Positions 11,901-21,388 are shown, counted from the first letter of the stretch. The stretch is 64,000 nt of DNA from Novosphingobium sp. JCM 18896 (GCF_025938095.1 NZ_JAPCZF010000002.1:434001-498000); one strand, 5' to 3'. Numbers and translations: made by a program. Notes: generated by a model not told the origin, from the letters alone.

Positions 11901-13232
11901 ATGGCGAGACCAACCATGAACGACGCTTCCTCCCCAGACCTATCGCCCGAGCGCTGGGCCACCGGCGACGCGCTCGGCCTTCCCGTGCCCGCCGATGCCG
12001 AGGCGCTGCGCGAGGGCGGCGCCGACTGGCTGACCCGCGCCTTCCACGCGATGGGCTCGCTCGCGCCCGACAATCGCATCACCGCAATCACCCGCTGCCA
12101 GAGCTTCGTCCAGGGCGGCACCGGTGCCAAGGCGCTGCTGTCGGTGGCCTACGAAAAGCCCGGTGCCGATCTCGCCGAGGATCTCTTCGTCAAGTTCTCG
12201 CGCAATTTCGTCGATGCTTCGATGGACGGCGCACGCTGGCACATGGGCCCAGAGATCCGCTTCGCCGCGCTGTCGCGCATGCCGGGCTTCCCCGTGGCCG
12301 TGCCCGACTGCCTTTTCGCCGACTACGAGGCCGAGAGCGGCACGGGCATTCTGATCACCCGCTGCATTCCTTTCGGTCAGGGCACGATCGAGCCGCAGTA
12401 CGAAAAGTGCATGGATCACGTCATGCCCGAGCCGCTCGCGCACTACCGCGCGCTGATCGGCACCCTGGCGCGGCTGGCGGGCAGCCACAAGGGCGGCCAC
12501 CTGCCCGAATACGTGGCGTCCGAGTTTCCCTTCGATCATGCCAAGGCGCTGGCCAGCGACCGCCTGCCCTATACGCCGCAGCAGGTGGCCAACCGCGTCG
12601 CGCGCTATGCCGCTTTCGCCGAGGAGCTGCCGCAGCTGCTGCCGCCCGAGATCCGCACGCCCGAATTCATCGCCCAGCTCGGCGAAGGCGCGGCGCTGTT
12701 CCAGACGCACGAGGATGCGATCAAGCGCTTCCTCCATGCCGATCCCGACCTGATCGCGCTGTGCCACTGGAACGCCAATTCGGACAATGGCTGGTACTGG
12801 CGCGACGAGACCGGCGAACTCCGGTGCGGCCTGCTCGACTGGGGCTCCGTCGGCCAGATGCACGTGGCGATGACCCTGTGGGGCTGCCTCTCCAGCGCCG
12901 AGCTGTGGATGTGGCGCGACCACCTCGACGAATTGCTGGCGCTGTTCGTGCGCGAATATGCCGCGGCCGGTGGCCCCTCGCTCGACCAGGCCGGGCTCAA
13001 GACGCACCTGCTGCTCTATACCGCGATGATGGGGCTGTGCTGGCTGATGGACGCGCCGCCGCGCGTGCGCCGCGAAGTGCCCGAGCTGGCGCTCTGCACC
13101 GGCCCGCTCGACCCGCGCATCACCGCCAGCGAGACCGCGCGCGTGCAATTGCAGATGATGACCAACTTCCTCGCCTTCTGGCAGCGCGAGGACCTGACCG
13201 GCACCCTGAGCCGACTGTTCGCGGCGGTATAA
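11901..13232 (+). CDS. aminoglycoside-phosphotransferase-fold protein (APH/choline kinase-like)
   Basis: About 443 residues of protein-kinase-like fold in the APH superfamily. There is an ATP-lobe lysine region (LFVKFSRNFVD), a GILITRCIPFGQGTIEP hinge region, a catalytic-loop equivalent CHWNANSDNGWYW and the metal-binding LLDWGSVG. In the usual H-x-D-x4-N loop the Asp is Asn here (H-W-N-A-N-S-D-N), so activity is uncertain. In-frame ATGs at 11901 and 11916 are both possible; neither has a strong ribosome binding site. It is divergent from the SDR gene. Similar proteins in actinobacteria and sphingomonads are linked to CoA-ester or xenobiotic degradation gene sets; the substrate here is unknown. 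Confidence 0.75.
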   Translation: MARPTMNDASSPDLSPERWATGDALGLPVPADAEALREGGADWLTRAFHAMGSLAPDNRITAITRCQSFVQGGTGAKALLSVAYEKPGADLAEDLFVKFSRNFVDASMDGARWHMGPEIRFAALSRMPGFPVAVPDCLFADYEAESGTGILITRCIPFGQGTIEPQYEKCMDHVMPEPLAHYRALIGTLARLAGSHKGGHLPEYVASEFPFDHAKALASDRLPYTPQQVANRVARYAAFAEELPQLLPPEIRTPEFIAQLGEGAALFQTHEDAIKRFLHADPDLIALCHWNANSDNGWYWRDETGELRCGLLDWGSVGQMHVAMTLWGCLSSAELWMWRDHLDELLALFVREYAAAGGPSLDQAGLKTHLLLYTAMMGLCWLMDAPPRVRREVPELALCTGPLDPRITASETARVQLQMMTNFLAFWQREDLTGTLSRLFAAV

Positions 13233-13356
13233 GTCCGATCTCGATTTTCATCAGTTTTTACAGCACTTTAAATGCCCCGTTAACCAAGTCCATAATGCCC
13301 TTTGTTCATGGCGTTTCCCCTATTGTTCAAGATGAGAACGATGGGGGGTAGCGCCG

Positions 13357-14619
13357 ATGCAACGCCAGATACGACCCGAAGACGTGCGGCTCGGCATGTA
13401 TGTCTGCGGCTTCGGCGGCTCGTGGTTCAGCCACCCCTTCTGGCGCGCCAAATTCGTGCTCAAGACCCAGCATGATCTCGAACGCGTCCAGGGATCTGGC
13501 GTTTCCTACGTCGTGATCGACGATGCGCTGGGGCTGGGTATCGTCGACCAGGCCGGTAGCCCGCCCGTCGCGGCAGCTCGACCCGTTCCCGTGTCGATCC
13601 GGCTGCAGCGCCCCGAGCGCAGCGCCCAGGTGCAATGGGACGAGCGCGAGAAGGCGCTCGAACGCTCGGACAAGCAGCAGGCCAAGGCACTCGTTTCGCG
13701 GTCGATGAAAGTCCTGCGCACGGCCTTCGCCGACGTCCGCCTGGGCCGCGCGGTGCGGATGGACGAGGTCACCGCCATCGTCGACGACGTCGTCGGCACG
13801 GTCGATCGCAGCCCGCGCACCTTGCTCGAGATTCTCCGCCTCAAGAGCAAGAACGAATATACCTATCTGCACTCGGTCGCGGTCTGCACGCTAATGGTCA
13901 ACGCCGCGCGCCATATGGGCAAAGGCGCGGCCGAAACGCGCGACTACGGCCTGGCCGGCCTGCTCCACGATCTCGGCAAGATGGGTGTGGACGACGCCAT
14001 CCTCAACAAGGAGGGCAAGCTCACCGAGGCCGAGTTCCTCGCGGTGCGCAATCACCCCGAGCACGGCTATCAGGTGCTGTCGCAGTCGCCGAACATCCCC
14101 GAGGCCGCGCTCGACGTCTGTCGGCACCACCACGAGAAGATGGACGGCTCGGGCTATCCCTTCGGGCTACCGGCCGAGGCGATCTCGCTGGTGGCACGGC
14201 TCGGCGCGGTCTGCGACGTCTACGACGCGCTGACCTCGGAGCGTGCATACAAGAACGCCTGGTCGCCGGTCGAGGCGCTGACCGCGATGTGGTCGTGGCA
14301 GGGCCATTTCGACCAGGGGCTACTGTTCACCTTCATGCAGTCGATCGGCGTTTTCCCGGCGGGCATGCTGGTCCAGCTTCGCTCGAACCGGCTGGCGCTG
14401 GTGCTCGAGAACAAGCGCCGCGCCTCGCGCCCGCGCGTGCTGGCCTTCTACGCGACACGCGACCGCCAGTTCATCGCACCCGAGGACGTGACGATCCAGG
14501 ACAACCTCGCCAACGATTCGATCGTCGCTGCCGCCGATCCCGCAGAATGGGGCTTCGCCGACTGGGATGCGATGGTCGAACGCCTGCTGCGCGGCGACGG
14601 CCCGGCGCTCGCCGCCTAG
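13357..14619 (+). CDS. HD-GYP domain cyclic di-GMP phosphodiesterase with N-terminal DUF3391
   Basis: A 420-residue cytoplasmic protein. Residues 1 to about 150 match DUF3391 (RPEDVRLGMYVCGFGGSWFSHPFW). The HD-GYP domain follows with LHDLGKMGVDD, NHPEHGYQVL, HHHEKMDGSGYPFGLP and GAVCDVYDALTSERAYKN, so all metal ligands and the GYP triplet are intact. It should hydrolyse cyclic di-GMP to pGpG/GMP. GGGGGGTAGCG precedes the ATG as ribosome binding site. Its stop shares CTAG with the stop of the convergent metallo-beta-lactamase-fold gene. The 124-base gap upstream is relatively AT-rich and probably holds the promoter. Confidence 0.93.
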   Translation: MQRQIRPEDVRLGMYVCGFGGSWFSHPFWRAKFVLKTQHDLERVQGSGVSYVVIDDALGLGIVDQAGSPPVAAARPVPVSIRLQRPERSAQVQWDEREKALERSDKQQAKALVSRSMKVLRTAFADVRLGRAVRMDEVTAIVDDVVGTVDRSPRTLLEILRLKSKNEYTYLHSVAVCTLMVNAARHMGKGAAETRDYGLAGLLHDLGKMGVDDAILNKEGKLTEAEFLAVRNHPEHGYQVLSQSPNIPEAALDVCRHHHEKMDGSGYPFGLPAEAISLVARLGAVCDVYDALTSERAYKNAWSPVEALTAMWSWQGHFDQGLLFTFMQSIGVFPAGMLVQLRSNRLALVLENKRRASRPRVLAFYATRDRQFIAPEDVTIQDNLANDSIVAAADPAEWGFADWDAMVERLLRGDGPALAA

Positions 14620-15395
14620 CGGGCCGCCGGCAGGCCGGCGAGCAGCGCGAAGGCCTGGGCCACCGCCGCGCCGCGAATGACGGGCGAATGGGCGCTGACG
14701 ATCGTCGTGATCGCGCGCGCCGCTAGCGCGTCGACCTCGGCCTGATACCTGGCCTGATCGACCAGCGCGACCCAGGGGCAGAGCGAGGCGTGATGGAACC
14801 GCGCGAGGCCTTCCGCCCAGAGCGCGGGATCGATCTCGTCGGTCCAGTCGACCGGCGCGCCGGGGATCGGCGCGCAGAACGCGTCCGAGGCGTAGTAGAC
14901 CCCGGTGGACTCGTCGAGCAGACCGCGGGTGTAGGGGCTGTCGTAGACCGGCGGACGCAGCGCCGTGAGCGCGCGGTCGCCGACCCCGAAGCTCTCGCCC
15001 TCGTCGACCAACCGCATGCGTTCGACCGGCACGCCGAGCGAGGCCGCGATGCGGAAGGACTCGCCGCGACTGGTGATCATCGTCGCCTGCGGACAACGCG
15101 CCAGCGCCTCGATCAGGTTGCCCGCATGATCGGTGTCGATGTGGCTGACGAAGATCCAGCGCAGATCCTCGGCCGGTACCAGCGAGAACAGGTCCTCGAA
15201 CCACTGATCGCGGTGCGTGACCATGCCGGTATCGACCACGATCGGCTCGGCGCCGCGGATCACCATCGAGTTGAGATTGGTCCAGGTCCCGCCGACCGAG
15301 GGTGTCAGCGCACGGATGCAGAAGGTATCGGGCGCGACTTCGAGCGGATACTGGCGCGGCGCCGTCGCCGCGGGATCGAAGTCAAAATGGCTCAT
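14616..15395 (-). CDS. metallo-beta-lactamase-fold hydrolase/oxidoreductase
   Basis: A 259-residue MBL-fold protein with the metal motif SHIDTDHAGN, an upstream VVDTG, a downstream CAPIPGAP acidic region and the late histidine in SAHSPVI. The pattern (H-x-D-x-D-H) and MVIRGAEPIVVDTG are closest to flavodiiron/ODP-type MBL domains, but no flavodoxin domain follows. It is a single soluble domain without signal peptide. It is convergent with the HD-GYP gene (shared stop region) and divergent from recQ by about 119 bases. Reaction unknown. Confidence 0.82.
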   Translation of the reverse strand: MSHFDFDPAATAPRQYPLEVAPDTFCIRALTPSVGGTWTNLNSMVIRGAEPIVVDTGMVTHRDQWFEDLFSLVPAEDLRWIFVSHIDTDHAGNLIEALARCPQATMITSRGESFRIAASLGVPVERMRLVDEGESFGVGDRALTALRPPVYDSPYTRGLLDESTGVYYASDAFCAPIPGAPVDWTDEIDPALWAEGLARFHHASLCPWVALVDQARYQAEVDALAARAITTIVSAHSPVIRGAAVAQAFALLAGLPAAR

Positions 15396-15514
15396 GCCCC
15401 GCTCTCCCAGGATTTTGCGCGAGCCTAGTCCATCCCGGCCCCCGCGAAACCGGCATTGTTGGAACGATCGGGGCTTCCGTTTGCGTGGGCGCAGCGATCT
15501 GCCATAAGCGCCGC

Positions 15515-17314
15515 GTGCCCGACCTGCTGATCGATCCCGCCGAAGCGCTGCACGCGACTTTCGGCTTCTCCGCCTTCCGCGGCGTGCAGGAGGACGTGGT
15601 GCGGCGGGTGCTCGCGGGGCGCTCGACCCTGGCGGTCATGCCCACCGGCGCGGGCAAGTCGCTGACCTACCAGTTGCCCGCGGTGATGCAGCAGGGCACC
15701 TGCGTCGTCATCAGCCCGCTGATCGCTTTGATGCACGACCAGTTGCGCTCGGCCACGGCCAACGGCATCCGCGCCGCGACCCTGACCAGCGCCGACGCCG
15801 ACCGCGAGACGACGATCGACCGCTTCCGCGCGGGCGAACTCGACCTGCTCTACGTCGCCCCCGAACGCGCGAGCCAGCCGCATTTCCGCGAGCTGCTGAC
15901 CAAGGCGCCAATCTGCCTTTTCGCGATCGACGAGGCGCACTGCGTATCCGAATGGGGCCACGACTTCCGCCCCGACTATCGCCTGCTGCGTCCGCTGATG
16001 GACGCCTTTCCCGAAGTGCCGCGGCTGGCGCTGACCGCGACCGCCGACGCGCACACGCGCGCCGACATCCTCGCCCAGCTCGGCATTCCCGAAGAGGGGC
16101 TGATCGTCGCCGGCTTCGATCGGCCCAACATCCGCTACACGATCCGCCACCGCGAGAGCGTCGCGCGGCAGATTGCCCAGCTCATGGCCGACGTGCCCGG
16201 TCCGGGCATCGTCTATACGACCTCGCGCGCGAAGACGGAGAAGCTGGCCGAGCAGTTGGCCGCCACGACCGGGCGCACGGTCCTGCCCTATCACGCCGGG
16301 CTCGATCCGCAGGTCCGCGCGGGCAACCAGGCCGCCTTCGTCGCCTCCGAGGATATGGTCATCGTCGCGACGATCGCCTTCGGCATGGGTATCGACAAGC
16401 CCGACGTCCGCTTCGTCGCGCACGAGGGCATCCCCAAGTCGATCGAGGCCTATTACCAGGAGACCGGCCGCGCCGGGCGCGACGGCGACGATGCCCAGGC
16501 GGTGATGTTCTGGGCCGCGGGCGATTTCGCCCAGGCGCGATCGCGTCTGTCCGAGATCGAGGAAAGCCGCCGCGCGGGCGAGAACACGCGATTGAACGCG
16601 CTGGCGGTGCTGGTCGAGACCGGCGGTTGCCGCCGCGCGATCCTGCTCCGGCACTTCGGCGAGGATCCGCCCGAACGCTGCGGCAATTGCGACAACTGCC
16701 TCGACGCGCCGGGCGTGGTCGACGCCACGGTCACCGCACAGAAGCTGCTCTCGGCGGTGTTCCGCACGGGCCAGACCTATGGCTTCGGCCACGTCGAGAA
16801 GGTGCTGCTCGGCCAGGCCGACGATCGCGTGCTGACGCGCGGGCACGACCAGCTCTCGGTCTTCGGCATCGTCGCGGGCGACGAGGTGCAACTGCTCAAG
16901 CCGCTGTCGCGCGCACTCCAGGCGCGGGGCAGCCTGCTATCGACCGAGCACGGCGGGCTGATGCTCGGCGGCGACGCGCGGGCGATCCTCAAGGGCGACG
17001 CGAGCGTCCAGCTCGTCCTGCCACCCAAGAAGGAACCGCGGGGGCGGCGAGCCAATGGCCAGGGGCGCGGCGGCAGCGGCGGCGGGGTCAATCCGGTCGG
17101 CGATCCGCTGTTCGACGCGCTGCGCGAGCTGCGCCGCGCGCTGGCGCAGGAAGCAAGCGTGCCGCCCTATGTCATCTTCCACGATTCGACCTTGCGCGAG
17201 ATGGCGGCGCTACGCCCCGCTTCGCTGGCCGCGCTCGGCGAGATCGGCGGCGTCGGCACGCGCAAGCTCGAGGCTTACGGCGATGCGTTTCTGCAGGTGA
17301 TCCGGCAGCACTAA
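15515..17314 (+). CDS. recQ: ATP-dependent DNA helicase RecQ
   Basis: A 599-residue superfamily 2 helicase for recombination and repair. Motifs in order: FGFSAFRGVQEDVV (motif 0), MPTGAGKSLTYQLPA (Walker A), FAIDEAHCVSEWGHDFRPDY (DEAH), ALTATAD, GIVYTTSRAKTEKL, ATIAFGMGIDKPDVR, QETGRAGRDGD (motif VI). The zinc site is C-R-R...ERCGNCDNC, followed by an RQC winged helix and a complete C-terminal HRDC domain. The only start giving the family N-terminus is the GTG at 15515 (VPDLLIDPAEALHATFGF); upstream in-frame codons look non-coding. The stop overlaps that of the convergent small gene by four bases. Confidence 0.96.
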   Translation: MPDLLIDPAEALHATFGFSAFRGVQEDVVRRVLAGRSTLAVMPTGAGKSLTYQLPAVMQQGTCVVISPLIALMHDQLRSATANGIRAATLTSADADRETTIDRFRAGELDLLYVAPERASQPHFRELLTKAPICLFAIDEAHCVSEWGHDFRPDYRLLRPLMDAFPEVPRLALTATADAHTRADILAQLGIPEEGLIVAGFDRPNIRYTIRHRESVARQIAQLMADVPGPGIVYTTSRAKTEKLAEQLAATTGRTVLPYHAGLDPQVRAGNQAAFVASEDMVIVATIAFGMGIDKPDVRFVAHEGIPKSIEAYYQETGRAGRDGDDAQAVMFWAAGDFAQARSRLSEIEESRRAGENTRLNALAVLVETGGCRRAILLRHFGEDPPERCGNCDNCLDAPGVVDATVTAQKLLSAVFRTGQTYGFGHVEKVLLGQADDRVLTRGHDQLSVFGIVAGDEVQLLKPLSRALQARGSLLSTEHGGLMLGGDARAILKGDASVQLVLPPKKEPRGRRANGQGRGGSGGGVNPVGDPLFDALRELRRALAQEASVPPYVIFHDSTLREMAALRPASLAALGEIGGVGTRKLEAYGDAFLQVIRQH

Positions 17315-17616
17315 CCCAACCGATAGGGCGTCGGATCGCCGCGTTCGGCGATGAGCTGACGCCGCGCTTCGGGTCGGGCCTCGTAGTAGAGCAGTTCGAC
17401 GGACCTCGGCTCGCGTTCCGCAACCCGTGCCAGTAGCGCCAGCCCGGCATCGAGCCCGTGGTCGGTCAGTTCGTGCAGAACCGGGGTGACCTCCACCGCC
17501 AGGTCGGCCGCGACCAGGCGCAAGGCCCGCACCATCTCGCGGAATTCGAAGTCGGTCAGGCGGGAGGATTCGAACTCCTCCTTCGCAAGCAGGGCGCGGC
17601 GCAGATCCCAGACCAT
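17311..17616 (-). CDS. conserved small hypothetical protein
   Basis: A 101-residue acidic, helical protein (MVWDLRRALLAKEEFESSRL ... PTPYRLG) with no signal peptide, membrane segment or recognised motif. Evidence that it is real: amino-acid composition is balanced, the stop overlaps the recQ stop exactly as at other convergent junctions in this window, and no better frame covers the segment. Function unknown. Confidence 0.55.
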   Translation of the reverse strand: MVWDLRRALLAKEEFESSRLTDFEFREMVRALRLVAADLAVEVTPVLHELTDHGLDAGLALLARVAEREPRSVELLYYEARPEARRQLIAERGDPTPYRLG

Positions 17617-17735
17617 GTGGCGACGTTAGCAGCATTACTGCGCCCCGGCGATCTCGTGTCGTGCACGCGCGCTTGCCTTGCACGCAACGTCGCCCGGGGT
17701 GATGCTGGCGGCAACGAGAACATGGGAGAGACACG

Positions 17736-18713
17736 ATGGCCGAAGGCGAAACCGGCGCGCTGCGCATTGCCGCGCGCGAGATCCCGATCCCCGCGCATCT
17801 GAGCCCCGAGGCCCAGGCCTGGCTGGCAATGCCGCGACCACCCGAAGGCGCCAACGTCTATCCCGCGCTCGACGACGCCGAAGCCTGGCGCCAGCGCATC
17901 GCCGCCAGCGACGCGATGATCCTGACCGTCCACCTCGGCGGCGGGAAGCCGTTCGACGGCACGGTCCGCGAGATCGCCGAAGGATCGGCGCGCGGCTTCG
18001 AGGTCCTGCCCGCCGGGCTCGATCCCGCCAATCGCCGCGTCTTCCTCGACGTCCACGGCGGCGGCTTGATCATGGGCGCGGGCGAGGTCTGCAAAGCCAT
18101 GGCGGTCAACACCGCCAGCTATGTCCGCGCACGCGTGATCGCGCCCGACTATCGCATGCCGCCCGATCACCCGTTCCCCGTCGGACTCGACGATTGCCTG
18201 ACCTTCTACCGCATGCTCCTGCGCGACCGCGATCCGCAGGAGATCATCGTCGGCGGCGCCTCGGCTGGCGGCAACCTCGCCGCGGCCATGGTGCTGCGCG
18301 CGCGCGACGAGGGCCTGCCGCTGCCCGCCGCGGTGGTGCTGCTCTCGCCCGAGATCGACCTGACCGAATCGGGCGACACCTTCCGCACCAATGCCGGGAT
18401 CGACGGCATGGGCAGCCTGATGCAGGCGAACCTGCTCTATGCCGGTGGACACGACCTCCGCGATCCCTACGTCTCGCCGCTGTTCGGCGACTATGCCAAG
18501 GGCTTCCCGCCGACCCTGCTCACCGCGGGCACGCGCGACGTGTTCCTGTCGAACGCGGTGCGGCTCCACCGCAAGCTGCGCGCGGCGGGCGTTCCGGCCG
18601 AACTTCACGTCCTCGAAGCCGCCGCCCACGGCGCCTTCGGCAACCGCACCCCCGAAGAAGCCGAACTCGACACCGAAGTGCGCGGCTTCTGCGAGAGGCG
18701 GTGGGGCCGATGA
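17736..18713 (+). CDS. alpha/beta hydrolase of the hormone-sensitive-lipase type
   Basis: A 325-residue esterase. The HSL oxyanion motif HGGG (DVHGGGLIMGAG), the nucleophile elbow GGASAGGNLAAAM, the acid in TAGTRDVFLSN and the histidine in AAAHGAFG make a complete catalytic triad. No signal peptide is seen, so it is probably cytoplasmic, hydrolysing short-chain or bulky esters. GGGAGAG lies just before the ATG. The gene is followed by a long palindromic repeat at its convergent junction with an amidohydrolase gene. Neighbouring amidohydrolase, LLM oxidoreductase and PKD-hydrolase genes suggest a catabolic neighbourhood. Confidence 0.9.
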   Translation: MAEGETGALRIAAREIPIPAHLSPEAQAWLAMPRPPEGANVYPALDDAEAWRQRIAASDAMILTVHLGGGKPFDGTVREIAEGSARGFEVLPAGLDPANRRVFLDVHGGGLIMGAGEVCKAMAVNTASYVRARVIAPDYRMPPDHPFPVGLDDCLTFYRMLLRDRDPQEIIVGGASAGGNLAAAMVLRARDEGLPLPAAVVLLSPEIDLTESGDTFRTNAGIDGMGSLMQANLLYAGGHDLRDPYVSPLFGDYAKGFPPTLLTAGTRDVFLSNAVRLHRKLRAAGVPAELHVLEAAAHGAFGNRTPEEAELDTEVRGFCERRWGR

Positions 18714-18716
18714 ACC

Positions 18717-18838
18717 GATCCTCCCCTACAAGGGGAGGTGGCAGCGCGTGGCGCTGACGGAGGGGTGTAACCGACGACCAGGACACCCCTCCACCACGCC
18801 GCTACGCGACGCGGTCCCCCTCCCAATGGGGGACGATC
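18717..18838. repeat. long imperfect palindromic intergenic repeat, copy 2
   Basis: The same family as the element at 10782-10914: GATCCTCCCCTACAAGGGGAGGTGGCAGC...GACGGAGGGGTG on the left, and CACCCCTCCACCACGCCGCTACGCGACGCGGTCCCCCTCCC...GATC on the right. The arms pair to form a large stem-loop. It occupies the whole gap between the convergent esterase and amidohydrolase genes, so a bidirectional terminator role is likely. Confidence 0.85.
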
Positions 18839-18841
18839 TTC

Positions 18842-20026
18842 TTACTTCAGCCCGAAGAACTTCTCGGCGCAGCCCGAGAGAATCCAGTCCATCTCGTCCT
18901 TGGGTACGCCCTGGAAGTTCCGCGCGATCGCCTTGTGCGAGTGCGGGAAGGTCGTCTCCGAATGCGGATAGTCCGACGACCACATGATGTTCTTCGCACC
19001 GGGCTTGTGGCGCAGCTCGACCCCGACCGGGTCCTCGATGAACGAGGCGTAGACATTCTGGTCGAAGTAGTAGCTGGGCGGATGCTTGATCGCGCACTCG
19101 GTCCAGTGGCGCTGCATCTCCCAGGCGCGGTCCATGTATTCGCAGGCCCAGGGGATCCAGCCCACGCCGCTTTCGATCAGGCCGACGCGCAGGGTCGGGA
19201 AGCGATCGAACACGCCCGAATAGAGCATGATGTTGATCATCTCGAGCATGGCCGGCTTGCCCATCGGCAGGTCGCAGAGGAAGTTGGTCTTGTCCTTGAA
19301 GCGCGAGATCCGCGCACCGAGGTGGAAGGTGACCGGCATGTCGAGATCGACCAGGGTCGCCCAGAGCTTGTCGAATTCGGGATCGCGATACTGGCGCGCG
19401 CCCTGCGGATCGCCGGTCATCGCCTGCCAGACCGCGCCCTCCTTGGTGAACTGGCTGATCGACTGCGGGAAGGCCGGCAGGTTCACCGCGACGTCGCCGC
19501 GCGCCTTGGCCGCCTTGATCCCCGCGATCGTCTGGTCGACGTCGACCGTGGTCAGATAGGCGCAGGCGAAAATGCGGCCGTTCGAATCGGCGCAGAAGTC
19601 CGACTGCCAGCGGTTGAACGCGTCGAAGCTGTCGAGATAGAGTTCGAGATTGCCCGTGCCCAGCGGACCGCCGCCGAAGCAGACGGCCTTGTCGATGCCG
19701 TCGCGGTCCATGTCCTCGAGCCGCTTGTCGACCATCCAGCCGCCCAGGCGCTGGTCCGAGAGCTTGCCCGCGTTCTTGTACTTGTCGAAGGTGCGGCCGG
19801 CCTGCGAGGCCATGAGGTTAACCGCGCGGCGCTGGCCCTCGAAGACGATGTAGTCGAACTCGCCCTCGCTCTCGACCTTGGGCGCGAGATCGCGGAACTG
19901 CGGCGAGAGGTATTCGGCCCAGAAGGTCGGCGGCGGGGTGACGTGGACGTCGGCATCGACCACGTAGTCGGCCACGCGCGGCTCGGCTTCGAACTGCTGG
20001 TTAACGTCGAAATCGGCTTCGGCCAT
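18842..20026 (-). CDS. amidohydrolase-family protein (COG2159 type)
   Basis: A 394-residue TIM-barrel metal-dependent hydrolase/decarboxylase. It has the N-terminal DADVHVTPPPTFW (D-x-H), HLGARISRFKD around the middle, a Glu/Asp-containing GLIESGVGWIPW, and the C-terminal WSSDYPHSETTFPHS with the conserved Asp of the ACMSD-like branch. Members include decarboxylases and hydratases of aromatic or steroid catabolism; the substrate is not determinable. The start MAEADFDVNQQFEAEPR has upstream GGGAGATTTGGGAC. It faces the HSL esterase across a palindromic repeat. Confidence 0.88.
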   Translation of the reverse strand: MAEADFDVNQQFEAEPRVADYVVDADVHVTPPPTFWAEYLSPQFRDLAPKVESEGEFDYIVFEGQRRAVNLMASQAGRTFDKYKNAGKLSDQRLGGWMVDKRLEDMDRDGIDKAVCFGGGPLGTGNLELYLDSFDAFNRWQSDFCADSNGRIFACAYLTTVDVDQTIAGIKAAKARGDVAVNLPAFPQSISQFTKEGAVWQAMTGDPQGARQYRDPEFDKLWATLVDLDMPVTFHLGARISRFKDKTNFLCDLPMGKPAMLEMINIMLYSGVFDRFPTLRVGLIESGVGWIPWACEYMDRAWEMQRHWTECAIKHPPSYYFDQNVYASFIEDPVGVELRHKPGAKNIMWSSDYPHSETTFPHSHKAIARNFQGVPKDEMDWILSGCAEKFFGLK

Positions 20027-20108
20027 GTCCCAAATCTCCCAGGCTCCGGGCTTGTCCGGATGTCATGAGAGTTTGTAGCAAGCGCTTGGGCGAAGCGCAA
20101 TCGACTGC

Positions 20109-20381
20109 TTAGTCGGACTTCTCGGCGAAGGTCACGGGCACGGCCAGCCGCATCGGCAGATCGGGCGAGGAGATCCGCGATTCGCTGCCGTTGTCGTGGA
20201 TCAGCACGACGCGCCCCATCCCCGGCGTGGCGACGACGGCGGTGACGCTGTCGACCCAGCGGTGCAGGATCTCGCGCGCGCGGCCGAGCGCATCGCCGCC
20301 GGTGGTCGCGTCGGTCGATGCCTCGAGCTCGGATTCCAGTTCGGTGACGCGCTCGATGGCGCTGGTGATCTTGTCGTTCAT
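20109..20381 (-). CDS. small hypothetical protein
   Basis: A 90-residue protein from MNDKITSAIERVTELESELE. The N-terminal 30 residues look like a short coiled coil; the rest (RAREILHRWVDSVTAVV...VVLIHDNGSESRISSPDLP) resembles no family I can name. An upstream in-frame ATG gives three more residues. It is separated from the LLM gene by about 40 bases on the same strand and could be co-transcribed with it. Function unknown. Confidence 0.55.
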   Translation of the reverse strand: MNDKITSAIERVTELESELEASTDATTGGDALGRAREILHRWVDSVTAVVATPGMGRVVLIHDNGSESRISSPDLPMRLAVPVTFAEKSD

Positions 20382-20421
20382 CGGACTCACTTGGGGTCCG
20401 ATGAACGACCGCGCAAGCCCG

Positions 20422-21282
20422 TTAGAGCAGCGCCTCGGCGATCTCGCGCCAGGCCTGCCGCTGCGTGGCGATCGGCGTGCCCTGCGGCGCGATCACCTGC
20501 AGGCAGACATGATCGGCGCCGGCATCGTGGTGCTGCTTCACGCGTTCGGCGATCTGCTCGACCCCGCCCCAGGCGAACAGCGCGTCGATGAAGCTGTCGC
20601 TCATCGCCTCGATGTCTTCCTCGGCAATGCCCAGACGCACCCAGTTGCTGCGGTAATTGGGCAGCGCGCGATAGTGATCGACCGCCCCGCGGGCGAGATC
20701 GCGCGCCTTGGTCGGATCGCTTTCGAGCACGACGCCCTGCTCGGGCGCAAGCAGCTTGCCGGGCCCGAGGATCTCGCGCGCGATCGCGGTGTGATCGGGC
20801 GTGACGAGATAGGGATGCGCGCCAGCGGTGAGATCGCGCGAGAGCGCGACCATCTTGGGGCCGAGCGCGGCGAGGCACTGGTTGTCCGCGGGCACGCCCA
20901 GCGCCGTCAGCCGCTCGACCCAGTCGCGCGTCACCGGGATCGGCTTGCCCCAGTTCTCGCCGATCAGCGGACCGTGGCTGATGCCGATGCCGAGCAGCGC
21001 GCGCGCCTTGTGATCGTCGGACAGGCCGTTCCACCAGGCGCCGATCTCGGCGGGCTCGTGCTTCCACAGGTTGATGATGCCCGTGGCGAGCGTGGTGCGC
21101 TTGGTCGCGTTCAGCAGCCGGCTGAAATCGCCGGTGACGTCGCCGCCGATGCCGCCGGGGAACCAGATCGCCCCATAGCCCAGTTCGTCGAGCTCGGCCG
21201 CAGCCTCGGCCGCTTCGCCGGGGTCGCCGAAGCGCAGTTCCATCGACCAGATGCCGAGACGGCCCAGGCTGGGTACGGTCAT
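20422..21282 (-). CDS. LLM-class (luciferase-like) flavin-dependent oxidoreductase
   Basis: A 286-residue luciferase-like TIM barrel. It has LGRLGIWSMELRFGDP, LGYGAIWFPGGIGGD, TGIINLWKHEP, LLGIGISHGP and ADHVCLQVI, matching the TIGR03620-type F420-dependent branch; whether this organism uses F420 or FMN is open. The start MTVPSLGRLG at 21282 was chosen because the longer reading begins in the AT-rich promoter gap and lacks family similarity. The gene is divergent from the PKD-containing hydrolase with a 167-base shared regulatory region. Confidence 0.87.
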   Translation of the reverse strand: MTVPSLGRLGIWSMELRFGDPGEAAEAAAELDELGYGAIWFPGGIGGDVTGDFSRLLNATKRTTLATGIINLWKHEPAEIGAWWNGLSDDHKARALLGIGISHGPLIGENWGKPIPVTRDWVERLTALGVPADNQCLAALGPKMVALSRDLTAGAHPYLVTPDHTAIAREILGPGKLLAPEQGVVLESDPTKARDLARGAVDHYRALPNYRSNWVRLGIAEEDIEAMSDSFIDALFAWGGVEQIAERVKQHHDAGADHVCLQVIAPQGTPIATQRQAWREIAEALL

Positions 21283-21388
21283 GATAGTCTCTCCGAAATA
21301 TCCGTTTGGCCGATCCTGCGGTGCGAGCCCGAAAGCGGCAAGCGCATTCGCGCTTTCATCTCTGGAACGAAAAGCATGCCCGTCACGA

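Noticed and set aside
20422..21282. Firm call as F420-dependent enzyme
   Set aside because: Sequence resembles the F420 branch, but no F420 biosynthesis gene is visible and FMN use is equally possible.
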